Shown here piece after piece: positions 18,091 to 26,160 of a stretch of 64,000 nt of DNA. Position numbers and translations under genes: made by a program. The notes under the pieces are model-generated. The model was not told the DNA's origin, searched no databases, and saw nothing but the letters and a program-made list of their open reading frames with translations. Source of the DNA: an uncultured Clostridia bacterium (GTDB taxonomy: Bacteria; Bacillota; Clostridia; TANB77; CAG-508); assembly GCA_934122155.1 (NCBI GenBank), contig CAKOVX010000007.1, forward strand, positions 1 to 64,000, given 5' to 3'. How positions within the stretch are numbered: position 1 is the first letter of the stretch; each line of letters begins with the position of its first letter.

Positions 18091-18630
18091 TTAATTTTGG
18101 AATGGCATTCCTAATAATGAAAGCAATTCTTTTGCTTCTTCATCTGTCTTAGCAGTAGTAACGAATATTATATCCATACCTCTAATTTTGTCAATTTTAT
18201 CATATTCGATTTCTGGGAAAATTAATTGTTCTTTAATTCCCATTGAGTAATTTCCTCTACCATCAAATGAGTTATTAGATACTCCTCTAAAATCTCTTAC
18301 TCTTGGTAATGCTACATTAAATAGTTTGTATGCAAAATCATACATTTTTCCACTTCTTAATGTAACTTTGCATCCAATATTAACACCTTCTCTAATTTTG
18401 AAAGCAGCAATAGCTTTTTTTGCTTTTGTTACTATTGGAGTTTGACCTGTAATTATTTTTAAATCATTTATTGTGTTGTCTAATGCTTTTGGATTGTCTT
18501 TCATATCTCCTAATCCAACATTGATAACTATTTTTTCTAGTTTTGGAACTTCCATTACTGATTTATAGTTAAATTTTTTCATCAATGCAGGTACAACTTC
18601 TTTTTGATATTGTTCTTTTAATATTTCCAT
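18091..18630 (-). CDS. rplE: Ribosomal protein uL5
   Basis: 179 residues; VPKLEKIVINVGLGD and RGMDIIFVTTAKTDEEA are diagnostic. 5S rRNA binder in the central protuberance. Confidence 0.98.
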   Translation of the reverse strand: MEILKEQYQKEVVPALMKKFNYKSVMEVPKLEKIVINVGLGDMKDNPKALDNTINDLKIITGQTPIVTKAKKAIAAFKIREGVNIGCKVTLRSGKMYDFAYKLFNVALPRVRDFRGVSNNSFDGRGNYSMGIKEQLIFPEIEYDKIDKIRGMDIIFVTTAKTDEEAKELLSLLGMPFQN

Positions 18631-18652
18631 AAGTCTTTAATAGACCTCCTTC

Positions 18653-18961
18653 CTATTTTAATTTGTTTCCACATTTTTTGCAAACACGTACTTTTGTATC
18701 TCCCTCTACTAAGTAACCAATTCTTGTTGCTTTGTTACATTTTGGACATACTACATTTACTTTGCTACTATGTATGCTACATTCTACTGGAATAATTCCG
18801 CCTTCTTCTCCTTGTTTTCTTGGTTTAACATGTTTTTTACGAATATTAACACCTTTAACAAGTACTTTTTGTGTTTTTGGAATTACTTCTAAAACTTCTC
18901 CAGTTTTTCCTTTATCATTTCCAGATAAAACTTTAACTGTATCACCTTTTTTAATTTTCAT
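18653..18961 (-). CDS. rplX: Ribosomal protein uL24
   Basis: 102 residues; N-terminal KOW motif (KIKKGDTVKVLSGNDKGKTG). Four cysteines in the C-terminal half (CPKC and CKKC) suggest zinc binding, as seen in some L24 proteins. Assembly initiator of the 50S subunit. Confidence 0.98.
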   Translation of the reverse strand: MKIKKGDTVKVLSGNDKGKTGEVLEVIPKTQKVLVKGVNIRKKHVKPRKQGEEGGIIPVECSIHSSKVNVVCPKCNKATRIGYLVEGDTKVRVCKKCGNKLK

Positions 18962-19021
18962 CTTTACTTTTCACCTCTTCTTTTTAAATTTATAAGGTTC
19001 TCTGTTATTTCTTAAATTTTA

Positions 19022-19160
19022 AATAACGACTTCCCACTGCCTAAGCTAATCAAAAATGGTAGATTACTAGGCAACTAAGTAAAAATTTCTGAAACTATAC
19101 GTGCTGTATGTTGAAGGAATTTTTACGAAGGTTAACGACGTAAGATGCCGTTTTTCATTA
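19022..19160. repeat. Structured intergenic element, copy C (rplX-rplN spacer)
   Basis: The core gttaacgacgtaagatgccg (19131-19150) starts 13 bases after the rplN stop in the transcript. A weak partner for its right end lies at about 19025-19037. Two hairpins lie inside: GCCTAAGCTAATC with GATTACTAGGC (about 19039-19072), and a long one (about 19079-19126) with GTAAAAATT arms and a CTATAC/GTATG inner stem, matching the layout of copies A and B. Confidence 0.55.
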
Positions 19161-19162
19161 GC

Positions 19163-19534
19163 TTATAGAACTTCTGGAGCTAATGAAAGAATCTTCATAT
19201 ACTCTCCATCTCTTAATTCTCTAGCTACTGGCCCAAATATACGAGTTCCTTTTGGTGTTTTATCATCTTTTATAATAACAGCTGCATTTTCATCAAATCT
19301 TACATAAGAACCATCTGCTCTTCTAATTGGCTTTTTAGTTCTTACAACAACAGCTTTTACTACATCACCTTTTTTAACAACTCCACCACCAGGTATAGCT
19401 GTTTTTACAGATGCAACAATAATATCGCCTACACCAGCGTATTTTCTATATGAACCACCTAAACATCTGATACACATAATTTCTTTTGCACCAGTGTTGT
19501 CAGCAACTTTTAATATACTTTGTTGTTGTACCAT
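19163..19534 (-). CDS. rplN: Ribosomal protein uL14
   Basis: 123 residues; MVQQQSILKVADNTGAKEI and FGPVARELRDGEYMKI are diagnostic. Interface protein of the 50S subunit. Confidence 0.99.
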   Translation of the reverse strand: MVQQQSILKVADNTGAKEIMCIRCLGGSYRKYAGVGDIIVASVKTAIPGGGVVKKGDVVKAVVVRTKKPIRRADGSYVRFDENAAVIIKDDKTPKGTRIFGPVARELRDGEYMKILSLAPEVL

Positions 19535-19548
19535 TTTGGTATCCTCCT

Positions 19549-19812
19549 TTATTTAATAACTGCTTTTTCTACAACTTCAACTACTCTCCATCTCTTATCT
19601 TTAGAAAGTGGTCTAGTTTCCATTACTCTAACTTTATCTCCCATTTGGCATTCATTGTTTTCGTCATGAGCTTTTAGTTTATATGTTCTTTTTTGAATTT
19701 TTCCGTACATTTTGTTCATAACATTGGTTTTAACAGCTACAACAACTGTTTTGTCCATTTTGTCAGAAACAACTGTACCTATCATTTCTTTACGAAGGTT
19801 TCTTTCTTCCAT
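19549..19812 (-). CDS. rpsQ: Ribosomal protein uS17
   Basis: 87 residues; RKEMIGTVVSDKMDKTVVV and VRVMETRPLSKDKRWRVVEV are typical OB-fold S17. Start is one base from the rpmC stop. Confidence 0.98.
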   Translation of the reverse strand: MEERNLRKEMIGTVVSDKMDKTVVVAVKTNVMNKMYGKIQKRTYKLKAHDENNECQMGDKVRVMETRPLSKDKRWRVVEVVEKAVIK

Positions 19813-19813
19813 A

Positions 19814-20017
19814 TTAGTTTACACCCTCCTTTAGTTCTCTTTCTCTTAAAACTGTTTTAATTCTTGCAATGTCTTTTTTCACTTCTTTGATTTTCATAGG
19901 GTTATCTAATCCATTTGTTGCTAAACTAAATCTTAATTTAAACAATTCATTTTTTAGTTCTCCTAATTCTTTTTCTAATTCTGGTGAAGACATTTCTTTT
20001 ATTTTATTAATCTTCAT
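19814..20017 (-). CDS. rpmC: Ribosomal protein uL29
   Basis: 67 residues, MKINKIKEMSSPELEKELGE. Start at ATG 20017 is preferred to GTG codons just upstream; the GGTGGTGA in the rplP end acts as ribosome binding site. Overlaps rplP by 11 bases. Sits at the peptide exit tunnel. Confidence 0.96.
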   Translation of the reverse strand: MKINKIKEMSSPELEKELGELKNELFKLRFSLATNGLDNPMKIKEVKKDIARIKTVLRERELKEGVN

Positions 20018-20447
20018 CGCTATCACCACCTACTTCAGTTTCTCTTTTGACAAACTTACATTTTACTGATAGTTTATTAGCTGCTAGTCTTAGAGCTTCT
20101 TTTGCAGTGTCTTCTGGAACTCCTGCTATTTCAAACATAACTCTTCCTGGTTTTACAGCTGCTACCCAGTATTCAACAGCACCTTTACCTTTACCCATAC
20201 GAGTACCAATAGGTTTTGATGTTATTGGTTTGTCAGGGAAGATTTTAATCCAAACCTTTCCACCTCTTTTTATATAACGAGTCATAGCAACACGGGCTGC
20301 TTCAATTTGATTTGAAGTAATTAGTCCAATTTCTTGTGATTGTAAACCAAACTCTCCGTTTGTTACTTTATTTCCTCTTGTTGCTTTACCTCTAATTCTA
20401 CCTTTTTGTTGTTTTCTATATTTTGTTCTTTTTGGCATTAATGGCAT
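20007..20447 (-). CDS. rplP: Ribosomal protein uL16
   Basis: 146 residues; MPKRTKYRKQQKGRIRG and RMGKGKGAVEYWVAAVKPGR are diagnostic. Starts in a TAATG overlap with rpsC; an internal ATG three codons in is an alternative start. Confidence 0.97.
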   Translation of the reverse strand: MPLMPKRTKYRKQQKGRIRGKATRGNKVTNGEFGLQSQEIGLITSNQIEAARVAMTRYIKRGGKVWIKIFPDKPITSKPIGTRMGKGKGAVEYWVAAVKPGRVMFEIAGVPEDTAKEALRLAANKLSVKCKFVKRETEVGGDSDED

Positions 20448-21109
20448 TACTCATCTCTCCCTTCTGCTTGTTTTTTCTTAGCTGGAAGAACTTCGCCTTT
20501 ATAAATCCAAACTTTAACACCGATTTTTCCATAAGTAGTATCTGCTTCTGCAAATCCATAATCAATATCAGCTCTTAAAGTTTGAAGTGGAATTGTACCA
20601 TCTTTGTAGAATTCTGTTCTAGCCATGTCTGCTCCACCTAATCTACCAGATACAGCAGTTTTAATACCTAAAGCACCTGCTTTCATAGTTTTTTGCATAC
20701 ATTGTTTCATAGCTCTTCTGAATGAAATTCTTCTTTCTAGTTGTCCTGCAATGTTTTCTGCAACTAATTGTGCATCAACATCTATGTTTTTAACTTCAAC
20801 AATATTTAAGTTAACTGTTTTACCTATCATTTTTTCAAGTTCAGCTTTTAATTCTTCAGCAAGGTTTCCACCTTTACCAATTACTAAACCTGGTTTTGCT
20901 GTATAAACGTTTACTTTAACGAATTTTGCAGTTCTTTCAATTTCAACTTTAGAAATTCCTGCAACATATAATTTTTTCTTAACATATTCACGGATTTTGT
21001 GATCTTCTACTAGGTATTCACTAAAGTTCTTTTTGTCTGCATACCATTTTGAGTTCCAGTCTTTAATAACACCTACTCTTAATCCGTTAGGATCCATTTT
21101 TTGTCCCAT
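20447..21109 (-). CDS. rpsC: Ribosomal protein uS3
   Basis: 220 residues; MGQKMDPNGLRVGVIKDWNS, KH domain with KPGLVIGKGG, and the C-terminal domain ending KVWIYKGEVLPAKKK. mRNA entry-site protein. Confidence 0.98.
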   Translation of the reverse strand: MGQKMDPNGLRVGVIKDWNSKWYADKKNFSEYLVEDHKIREYVKKKLYVAGISKVEIERTAKFVKVNVYTAKPGLVIGKGGNLAEELKAELEKMIGKTVNLNIVEVKNIDVDAQLVAENIAGQLERRISFRRAMKQCMQKTMKAGALGIKTAVSGRLGGADMARTEFYKDGTIPLQTLRADIDYGFAEADTTYGKIGVKVWIYKGEVLPAKKKQAEGRDE

Positions 21110-21128
21110 TTTGTTAAGTCCTCCTTTC

Positions 21129-21482
21129 TTAATCTCTTTCCTTTAACACGATTGTAATATGGCTTGTTCTTTTTCTAATTCTTACTGCACTACCTTTTGC
21201 AGCTGGTCTAATTCTTTTTAGAGTTGGACCTTGGTTTGCATAAATTTCAGCAACATATAATTTTTCATGTGCCATATGATGATTATTTTCAGCATTTGCG
21301 ATAGCTGATTTTAATAATTTTTCAATAATTTCGCTTGATGCTTTTGGAGCATATTTTGCAATAGCTAAAGCTTCGTCAATATCTTTTCCTCTAATTAAAT
21401 CTGCTACAATTTTAACCTTTCTAGCTGAAATTCTAGCATATCTTAAAGTTGCTTCTGCTGTTGGAATATTAGTTTCTTCCAC
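21129..21482 (-). CDS. rplV: Ribosomal protein uL22
   Basis: 117 residues; ARISARKVKIVADLIRGKD and the beta-hairpin GPTLKRIRPAAKGSAVRIRK that lines the exit tunnel near the macrolide site. Confidence 0.98.
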   Translation of the reverse strand: MEETNIPTAEATLRYARISARKVKIVADLIRGKDIDEALAIAKYAPKASSEIIEKLLKSAIANAENNHHMAHEKLYVAEIYANQGPTLKRIRPAAKGSAVRIRKRTSHITIVLKERD

Positions 21483-21519
21483 TTTATTTTCCTCCTTTTT
21501 TAGATATGTTTACAGGCTT

Positions 21520-21795
21520 TTATTTTTTAGTTGTTTTGTCTCCTGCATGACCTTTAAATGTTCTTGTTGGTGCAAATTCACCTAATTTATGTCCAATCAT
21601 TTCTTCTGTAATATATACAGGTACATGTTTTCTACCATCATGAACAGCTATTGTGTGTCCAACCATTTGTGGGTATATAGTAGAAGCTCTTGACCATGTT
21701 TTTATTACTTCTTTATTTCCACTTTCATTCATTGCATTAACTCTTTTTAATAATTCAGGTGCAATAAATGGAACTTTTTTACTTGATCTTGACAT
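21520..21795 (-). CDS. rpsS: Ribosomal protein uS19
   Basis: 91 residues; MSRSSKKVPFIAPELLKRV and GHKLGEFAPTRTFKGHAGD are diagnostic. 30S head protein. Confidence 0.98.
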   Translation of the reverse strand: MSRSSKKVPFIAPELLKRVNAMNESGNKEVIKTWSRASTIYPQMVGHTIAVHDGRKHVPVYITEEMIGHKLGEFAPTRTFKGHAGDKTTKK

Positions 21796-21807
21796 TTATT
21801 TTACCTC

Positions 21808-22635
21808 CTACTTTCTACGTTTAGTGATCATTTTGTCACTCTTTTTGTTTTTCTTTCTTGTCTTATATCCAAGTGCTGGTTTACCCCAAGGAGTCATTGG
21901 TCCTGCGTGTCCTACTGGAGCTTTACCTTCACCACCACCATGAGGGTGATCTACTGGGTTCATTACAGAACCTCTAACAGTTGGTCTAATTCCCATATGT
22001 CTTTTTCTTCCAGCTTTACCAATTTTAATATTTTCATGATCTGTATTTCCTACTGTTCCTATTGTAGCTTTGCATACTGCTAACACTAATCTCATTTCAC
22101 CAGAAGGTAATCTTACATGTGCATATTTTCCTTCTTTAGCCATTAATTGAGCTTCTTGACCAGCAGCTCTTACAAGTTTTCCTCCTTGACCAGGATTTAA
22201 CTCAATGTTATGAATCATTGTACCTACTGGAATATTTTCAATTTTCATGCAGTTACCTGGTTTGATATCTGCTTTTTCTCCTGATACAACTTTGTCTCCA
22301 TCTTTTAGTCCAACTGGCGCTAAAATATATGCTTTTTCTCCATCTTCATATTGAATTAAAGCTATATTTGCACTTCTGTTTGGATCATATTCTATACCAA
22401 TTACTGTTGCTGGCATATCAACTTTATTTCTTTTAAAATCTATAATTCTATATTTTTGTCTGTTTCCTCCACCTTGATGTCTTACTGTAATTCTACCATA
22501 TGAGTTTCTACCAGCATTTTTCTTTTTAGTAGCTAATAGAGTTTTTTCTGGTTCTTTTTTAGTGATTTCATCAAATGTTGAAACTGTCATGTTTCTTCTT
22601 GATGGAGTATATGGTCTGAATCTCTTTATTCCCAT
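21808..22635 (-). CDS. rplB: Ribosomal protein uL2
   Basis: 275 residues; MGIKRFRPYTPSRRNMTVS, and NPVDHPHGGGEGKAPVG near the peptidyl transferase centre. Confidence 0.99.
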   Translation of the reverse strand: MGIKRFRPYTPSRRNMTVSTFDEITKKEPEKTLLATKKKNAGRNSYGRITVRHQGGGNRQKYRIIDFKRNKVDMPATVIGIEYDPNRSANIALIQYEDGEKAYILAPVGLKDGDKVVSGEKADIKPGNCMKIENIPVGTMIHNIELNPGQGGKLVRAAGQEAQLMAKEGKYAHVRLPSGEMRLVLAVCKATIGTVGNTDHENIKIGKAGRKRHMGIRPTVRGSVMNPVDHPHGGGEGKAPVGHAGPMTPWGKPALGYKTRKKNKKSDKMITKRRK

Positions 22636-22702
22636 TTTAATTTCTCTCCTTTTTATTTATTTTCCGAGTTTTCTCTCGATAATTTTTAGTTTCTAATGAT
22701 TT

Positions 22703-23050
22703 TTAAGCACCCATAAAATGTTCGATAGAGTCTTTGTATTTTTTAGAAACTTTAACTTCTTTTCCACCTTTATCTAGGTATTTAATATCTCCTGGGTTTG
22801 TATCAATAGTTACTATTGCTTTTTTCCAGTCTGAAGTTTTTCCTGTTGTTTTTCCTCTTCTAACTTCTTTTCCTTTAACACTCATTGTGTTAACATTTAA
22901 TACTTTTACTTCAAAAAGTTTTTCTACTGCATTACGAATATCTATTTTAGTAGCTTTTTTATTTACTCTAAATGTGTATTTTCCTGCTTGTAGTTCATCA
23001 TTACTTTTTTCTGTGATTACTGGTGCTATGATAATATCTTCTGGTCTCAT
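22703..23050 (-). CDS. rplW: Ribosomal protein uL23
   Basis: 115 residues; IIAPVITEKSNDELQAGKYT and FRVNKKATKIDIRNAVEKLF. Docking site for trigger factor and SRP at the exit tunnel. Starts in a TAATG overlap with rplD. Confidence 0.98.
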   Translation of the reverse strand: MRPEDIIIAPVITEKSNDELQAGKYTFRVNKKATKIDIRNAVEKLFEVKVLNVNTMSVKGKEVRRGKTTGKTSDWKKAIVTIDTNPGDIKYLDKGGKEVKVSKKYKDSIEHFMGA

Positions 23051-23673
23051 TATGCATACACCTCCTCTAATTTTTTAACAGTATCTTCTGTTACAACAAG
23101 ATTTTTGTGTTTTAATAAATCATATACATTGATTGTTCCAACTTGTAATGTTTTAACTCCTTCAATGTTTCTAGCTGATTTTTGAACTACTTCATCTTTT
23201 TCTGGTAAAAGAATTACTGCTTTACCTTCTACTTTTAAGTTATTTAAAATTCTTGCCATTTCTTTAGTTTTAATTTCTTTTAATGGTAAGTTTTCAACAA
23301 CTATTAATTCATTTTCTAATACTTTTGAGCTTAACATTGATTTAATTGCTAATCTCTTTTCTTTTTTATTTACTGTATAATTGTATGAACGTGGTTTTGG
23401 ACCTAAAGCAACTCCTCCACCTACCCAATGTGGTGCACGAATGCTTCCTTGTCTTGCTCTACCTGTACCTTTTTGTCTCCATGGTTTTCTACCACCACCA
23501 GATACTTCTGCTCTTGTTTTAGTACTTTGTGTACCTTGTCTTTGATTAGCTAGGTAATTAACTAGAACACTATGTACTACTGCTTCATTTGGTTCAATAC
23601 CAAATACTTCTTCTTTAAGCTCTATTGTCTTAACTTTTTTACCTTCTATATCATATACGTCTATCTTAGGCAT
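23050..23673 (-). CDS. rplD: Ribosomal protein uL4
   Basis: 207 residues; GGGRKPWRQKGTGRARQGS and PHWVGGGVALGPKPRSYN are diagnostic. In E. coli L4 regulates the S10 operon leader; whether it does here is unknown. Confidence 0.98.
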   Translation of the reverse strand: MPKIDVYDIEGKKVKTIELKEEVFGIEPNEAVVHSVLVNYLANQRQGTQSTKTRAEVSGGGRKPWRQKGTGRARQGSIRAPHWVGGGVALGPKPRSYNYTVNKKEKRLAIKSMLSSKVLENELIVVENLPLKEIKTKEMARILNNLKVEGKAVILLPEKDEVVQKSARNIEGVKTLQVGTINVYDLLKHKNLVVTEDTVKKLEEVYA

Positions 23674-23687
23674 TTGTATTTCCCTCC

Positions 23688-24320
23688 TTATTTACTTTTT
23701 ACACTTGTTTTTAGTTTTAAGATTGCACCTTTAGCTCCTGGCACACTACCTTTTACTAAAATAACATTTTTATCTAAATCTACTCTTACAACTTCTAAGT
23801 TTTGAATTGTAATAGTTTGGCTTCCCATATGACCTGGCAATTTTTTGCCTTTAAATACTCTACCTGGTGTAGATGTTGGTCCCATTGAACCTGGTCTTCT
23901 GTGGTACATAGAACCATGTCCCATAGGTCCTCTTGATTGGCCATGACGTTTAATAACACCTTGGAATCCTTTTCCTTTTGATGTTCCTTGGATATCTAAT
24001 TGATCTCCTGCTGCAAATGTGTCAGCTTTTAATTCATCACCAACATTTATATTTTCAATAGAATCTAATCTAAATTCTCTTAAATGTTTTTTTAGTGGTA
24101 ATTTTGATTTTGTAAAGTGTCCTTTTTCTGGTTTGTTAACTTTACTTTCTTTTACATCTCCAAATCCTAATTGTATAGCATTGTATCCGTCAGATTCTAC
24201 TGTTTTAACTTGTGCTACTACACATGGACCTGCTTCAATAACTGTAACTGGAATAACTTTTCCTTGTTCATCAAATATTTGAGTCATTCCTAATTTTTTT
24301 CCTATTAATCCTTTATTCAT
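23688..24320 (-). CDS. rplC: Ribosomal protein uL3
   Basis: 210 residues; MNKGLIGKKLGMTQIFDEQG and the loop GSMYHRRPGSMGPTSTPGRV near the peptidyl transferase centre. Confidence 0.98.
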   Translation of the reverse strand: MNKGLIGKKLGMTQIFDEQGKVIPVTVIEAGPCVVAQVKTVESDGYNAIQLGFGDVKESKVNKPEKGHFTKSKLPLKKHLREFRLDSIENINVGDELKADTFAAGDQLDIQGTSKGKGFQGVIKRHGQSRGPMGHGSMYHRRPGSMGPTSTPGRVFKGKKLPGHMGSQTITIQNLEVVRVDLDKNVILVKGSVPGAKGAILKLKTSVKSK

Positions 24321-24398
24321 TTTAAGTTCCTTCCATTGGCTGATATTTTGTATTTCGTTAAACTATAACGTTATACCAGCATAGTTTTTAATTTGTAA

Positions 24399-24731
24399 TT
24401 ATAATTTGATTTCTATATCAACACCAGCTGGTAAATCAATTTTCATTAAGCTATCAACTGTTTTTTGTGTTGGGTAAAGAATGTCAATTACTCTTTTATG
24501 TGTTCTCATTTCAAATTGTTCTCTTGAATCTTTGTGTTTGTGTGGAGAACGTAAGATTGTAACAATCTCCTTTTCTGTTGGTAGTGGAATAGGACCTGAA
24601 ACTTTAGCTCCTGTTTTTTTAGCAGTATCTACTATTTTTTCAGCAGACTGTTCTAAAACAACATGATCATAAGCTTTTAATCTTATTCTGATTTTTTCAC
24701 TTGTTACTGCATTTTCCTTCTTTGTTGCCAT
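24399..24731 (-). CDS. rpsJ: Ribosomal protein uS10
   Basis: 110 residues; IRIRLKAYDHVVLEQSAEKI and PLPTEKEIVTILRSPHKHKD are diagnostic. First gene of the S10 operon and NusE partner in antitermination. A short N-terminal extension (MATKKENAVTSE) precedes the usual start; GGAGGG is well placed before this ATG. Confidence 0.97.
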   Translation of the reverse strand: MATKKENAVTSEKIRIRLKAYDHVVLEQSAEKIVDTAKKTGAKVSGPIPLPTEKEIVTILRSPHKHKDSREQFEMRTHKRVIDILYPTQKTVDSLMKIDLPAGVDIEIKL

Positions 24732-24825
24732 TTAAAATTCCCTCCTTCTAAATTTTTAGGACTTTTCTCGTCCTTTTTTGGTCGGAAGTTATAACGCACC
24801 CTGGTGTTTCTTTTATTAAACATAT

Positions 24826-24857
24826 AAAAACCCAAGTTTGCATGATAAAATCTTGGG
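24826..24857 (-). terminator. Terminator/attenuator in S10 operon leader
   Basis: In transcript sense CCCAAG pairs with CTTGGG (24852-24857 and 24831-24836), followed by five U (24826-24830). It lies about 95 bases upstream of rpsJ inside the leader, so readthrough must occur for expression. A further small stem AGGAC/GTCCT lies at 24758-24774. Confidence 0.6.
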
Positions 24858-24892
24858 ATAAGTGCTTATTTGTTTTTAACTTACCGCCTGGT

Positions 24893-24913
24893 CTAAGCCA
24901 TAACATACTCCAT
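24893..24913 (-). CDS. Possible leader peptide in S10 operon leader
   Basis: ATG-GAG-TAT-GTT-ATG-GCT-TAG encodes MEYVMA. GGAGGG (24921-24926) sits seven bases upstream, an ideal ribosome binding site that serves no other gene. The attenuator-like hairpin follows about 35 bases later. Could be chance, given the short length. Confidence 0.35.
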   Translation of the reverse strand: MEYVMA

Positions 24914-24988
24914 AAGAGTTCCCTCCAAATATATATTACTATACATTTGTAGCCACATCTTACTTCATCGCTAAATACATGCTTTATT

Positions 24989-25017
24989 ATTATACAATGT
25001 ATTGCTTATAAAGTCAA
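24989..25017 (-). promoter_or_regulatory. Strong sigma-A-type promoter of the S10 operon
   Basis: TTGACT (25012-25017), a 17-base spacer and TATAAT (24989-24994), near-consensus. The transcript would carry a leader of about 250 bases before rpsJ. Confidence 0.85.
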
Positions 25018-25074
25018 CTGTTATTTGAATTTTTTCTCATTTTTTCATGTATTTATATCATATGTGGTCTCAAT

Positions 25075-25103
25075 TTTACATAATTTAAAATTTGTGGTAT
25101 AAT
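25075..25103 (+). promoter_or_regulatory. Promoter of the hypothetical gene at 25151
   Basis: TTTACA, a 17-base spacer ending TTTGTGG, then TATAAT (25098-25103). The TGTG upstream of the -10 is the Gram-positive -16 element. Confidence 0.75.
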
Positions 25104-25150
25104 ATTTATAACTGGTACATACCAGAATTTTATATTGAGGTGAATACTAT

Positions 25151-25534
25151 ATGATTAAAAATTTTACATCTGAAGTTACGTGGCCATTATTACCTTCTCG
25201 GTCCACAACTCTTATTTCTTTACTAAACAGCACAGCTGTTGCTGGTAAAGCCAAAATGGTAATTGTAACAACTATACCTGTTCCCACTAGTCAGGACATT
25301 TTAGGTATTGTTCAGCTTAGTGTTACCAATAAAGAAGAAGTTAAATTTCCTATTGTTGCATCTTCTAGGTCACATCTTAGAAATTTTATTTCTCAATTTA
25401 ATATGGCTTCTGCCAACTCTTGTGGTATAGAGTTTGAGCTTGTTGAACCTTCAACACTTAAGTTAACAATTTTGCCTTCTAGCGAAACTGTTGCTGAAAT
25501 GGTTGACAACTTCTTTAAGCTTACCTCTGACTAA
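25151..25534 (+). CDS. Hypothetical protein, 127 residues
   Basis: I do not recognise the family. The gene looks real: good promoter, GAGGTGA eight bases before the ATG, and a terminator right after the stop. The protein is probably soluble, with no membrane helix or signal peptide; it alternates short hydrophobic strands (KMVIVTTIPVPTSQDILGIV; LKLTILPSS) with polar stretches and ends in a likely helix. Ser and Thr are abundant. It is a single-gene unit between the S10 operon promoter (diverging) and spoVG (converging). No function is proposed. Confidence 0.7.
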   Translation: MIKNFTSEVTWPLLPSRSTTLISLLNSTAVAGKAKMVIVTTIPVPTSQDILGIVQLSVTNKEEVKFPIVASSRSHLRNFISQFNMASANSCGIEFELVEPSTLKLTILPSSETVAEMVDNFFKLTSD

Positions 25535-25592
25535 TATTTTCTAATGAAAATATTAAAAAAAGAAATACTAGAAATAGTATTTCTTTTTATTT
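25533..25592. terminator. Tandem bidirectional terminators
   Basis: Two hairpins: AATATTTTC/GAAAATATT (25533-25554) and AGAAATACTA/TAGTATTTCT (25561-25584) with an A6 run between and a T-rich tail after. They serve the hypothetical gene (+) and spoVG (-). Confidence 0.85.
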
Positions 25593-25593
25593 A

Positions 25594-25875
25594 TTATTCT
25601 GCTGATTCTGAATTTTCTTCAGTTTCTGGAGCTTCATAAGCTTCTAATATAGCTTTTTGAATTTTCTCTCTTGTTTCAGCATTAATTGGATGAGCTATAT
25701 CTTTGAACTCTCCATTTGGAGTTTTTCTGCTAGGCATAGCAATGAATAACCCATTTTGGCTTTCGATAACTTTGATATCATGGATAACAAATTCATTATC
25801 GAATGTTACAGAAGCAACAGCTTTCATTCTGTTTTCTGAATTTACTTTTCTTAAACGTACATCTGTAATTTGCAT
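25594..25875 (-). CDS. spoVG: SpoVG, RNA-binding septation/sporulation regulator
   Basis: 93 residues from MQITDVRLRKVNSENRMKAV, then the conserved SVTFDNEFVIHDIKVIE and PSRKTPNGEFKDIAHPI. A longer frame starts 21 codons upstream, but AGGTGG sits nine bases before ATG 25875 and this is the family start. A small RNA-binding regulator that affects septation, capsule and virulence genes in other Firmicutes. An acidic tail (EAPETEENSESAE) ends the protein. Confidence 0.96.
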   Translation of the reverse strand: MQITDVRLRKVNSENRMKAVASVTFDNEFVIHDIKVIESQNGLFIAMPSRKTPNGEFKDIAHPINAETREKIQKAILEAYEAPETEENSESAE

Positions 25876-25927
25876 TTTTAAGTACCACCTTTCAAGTTTT
25901 TTTATACATTTCTTATGTACATTTATA

Positions 25928-25956
25928 TTATTCGCCACTTTTTTTGTTTTTCCTTC
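25928..25956 (-). promoter_or_regulatory. Sigma-H-type promoter of spoVG
   Basis: In transcript sense GAAGGAAAA (-35), a 12-base spacer and GCGAATAA (-10), matching the sigma-H consensus RNAGGAWWW / RNGAATWW. In B. subtilis spoVG is a classic sigma-H gene. Confidence 0.7.
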
Positions 25957-26079
25957 TTTATTTTACAAAATTTATATATATTTTTTATCATCTTTAATTT
26001 TTATTTTTCACAATTATATTAATTTTTGAATACAATTAAATATAATTATTCTCTTTTGATTAATATTATCATAAAAATA

Positions 26080-26108
26080 TTGAAAAAATACAATATAAAG
26101 TATATAAT
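26080..26108 (+). promoter_or_regulatory. Sigma-A-type promoter of murC
   Basis: TTGAAA (26080-26085), 17-base spacer, TATAAT (26103-26108); leader of about 45 bases to the TTG start. Confidence 0.75.
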
Positions 26109-26160
26109 ACTTTTATCGTTTTAGATTTTAAAATATATAAACTTAAAGGAGTGTATTTTT

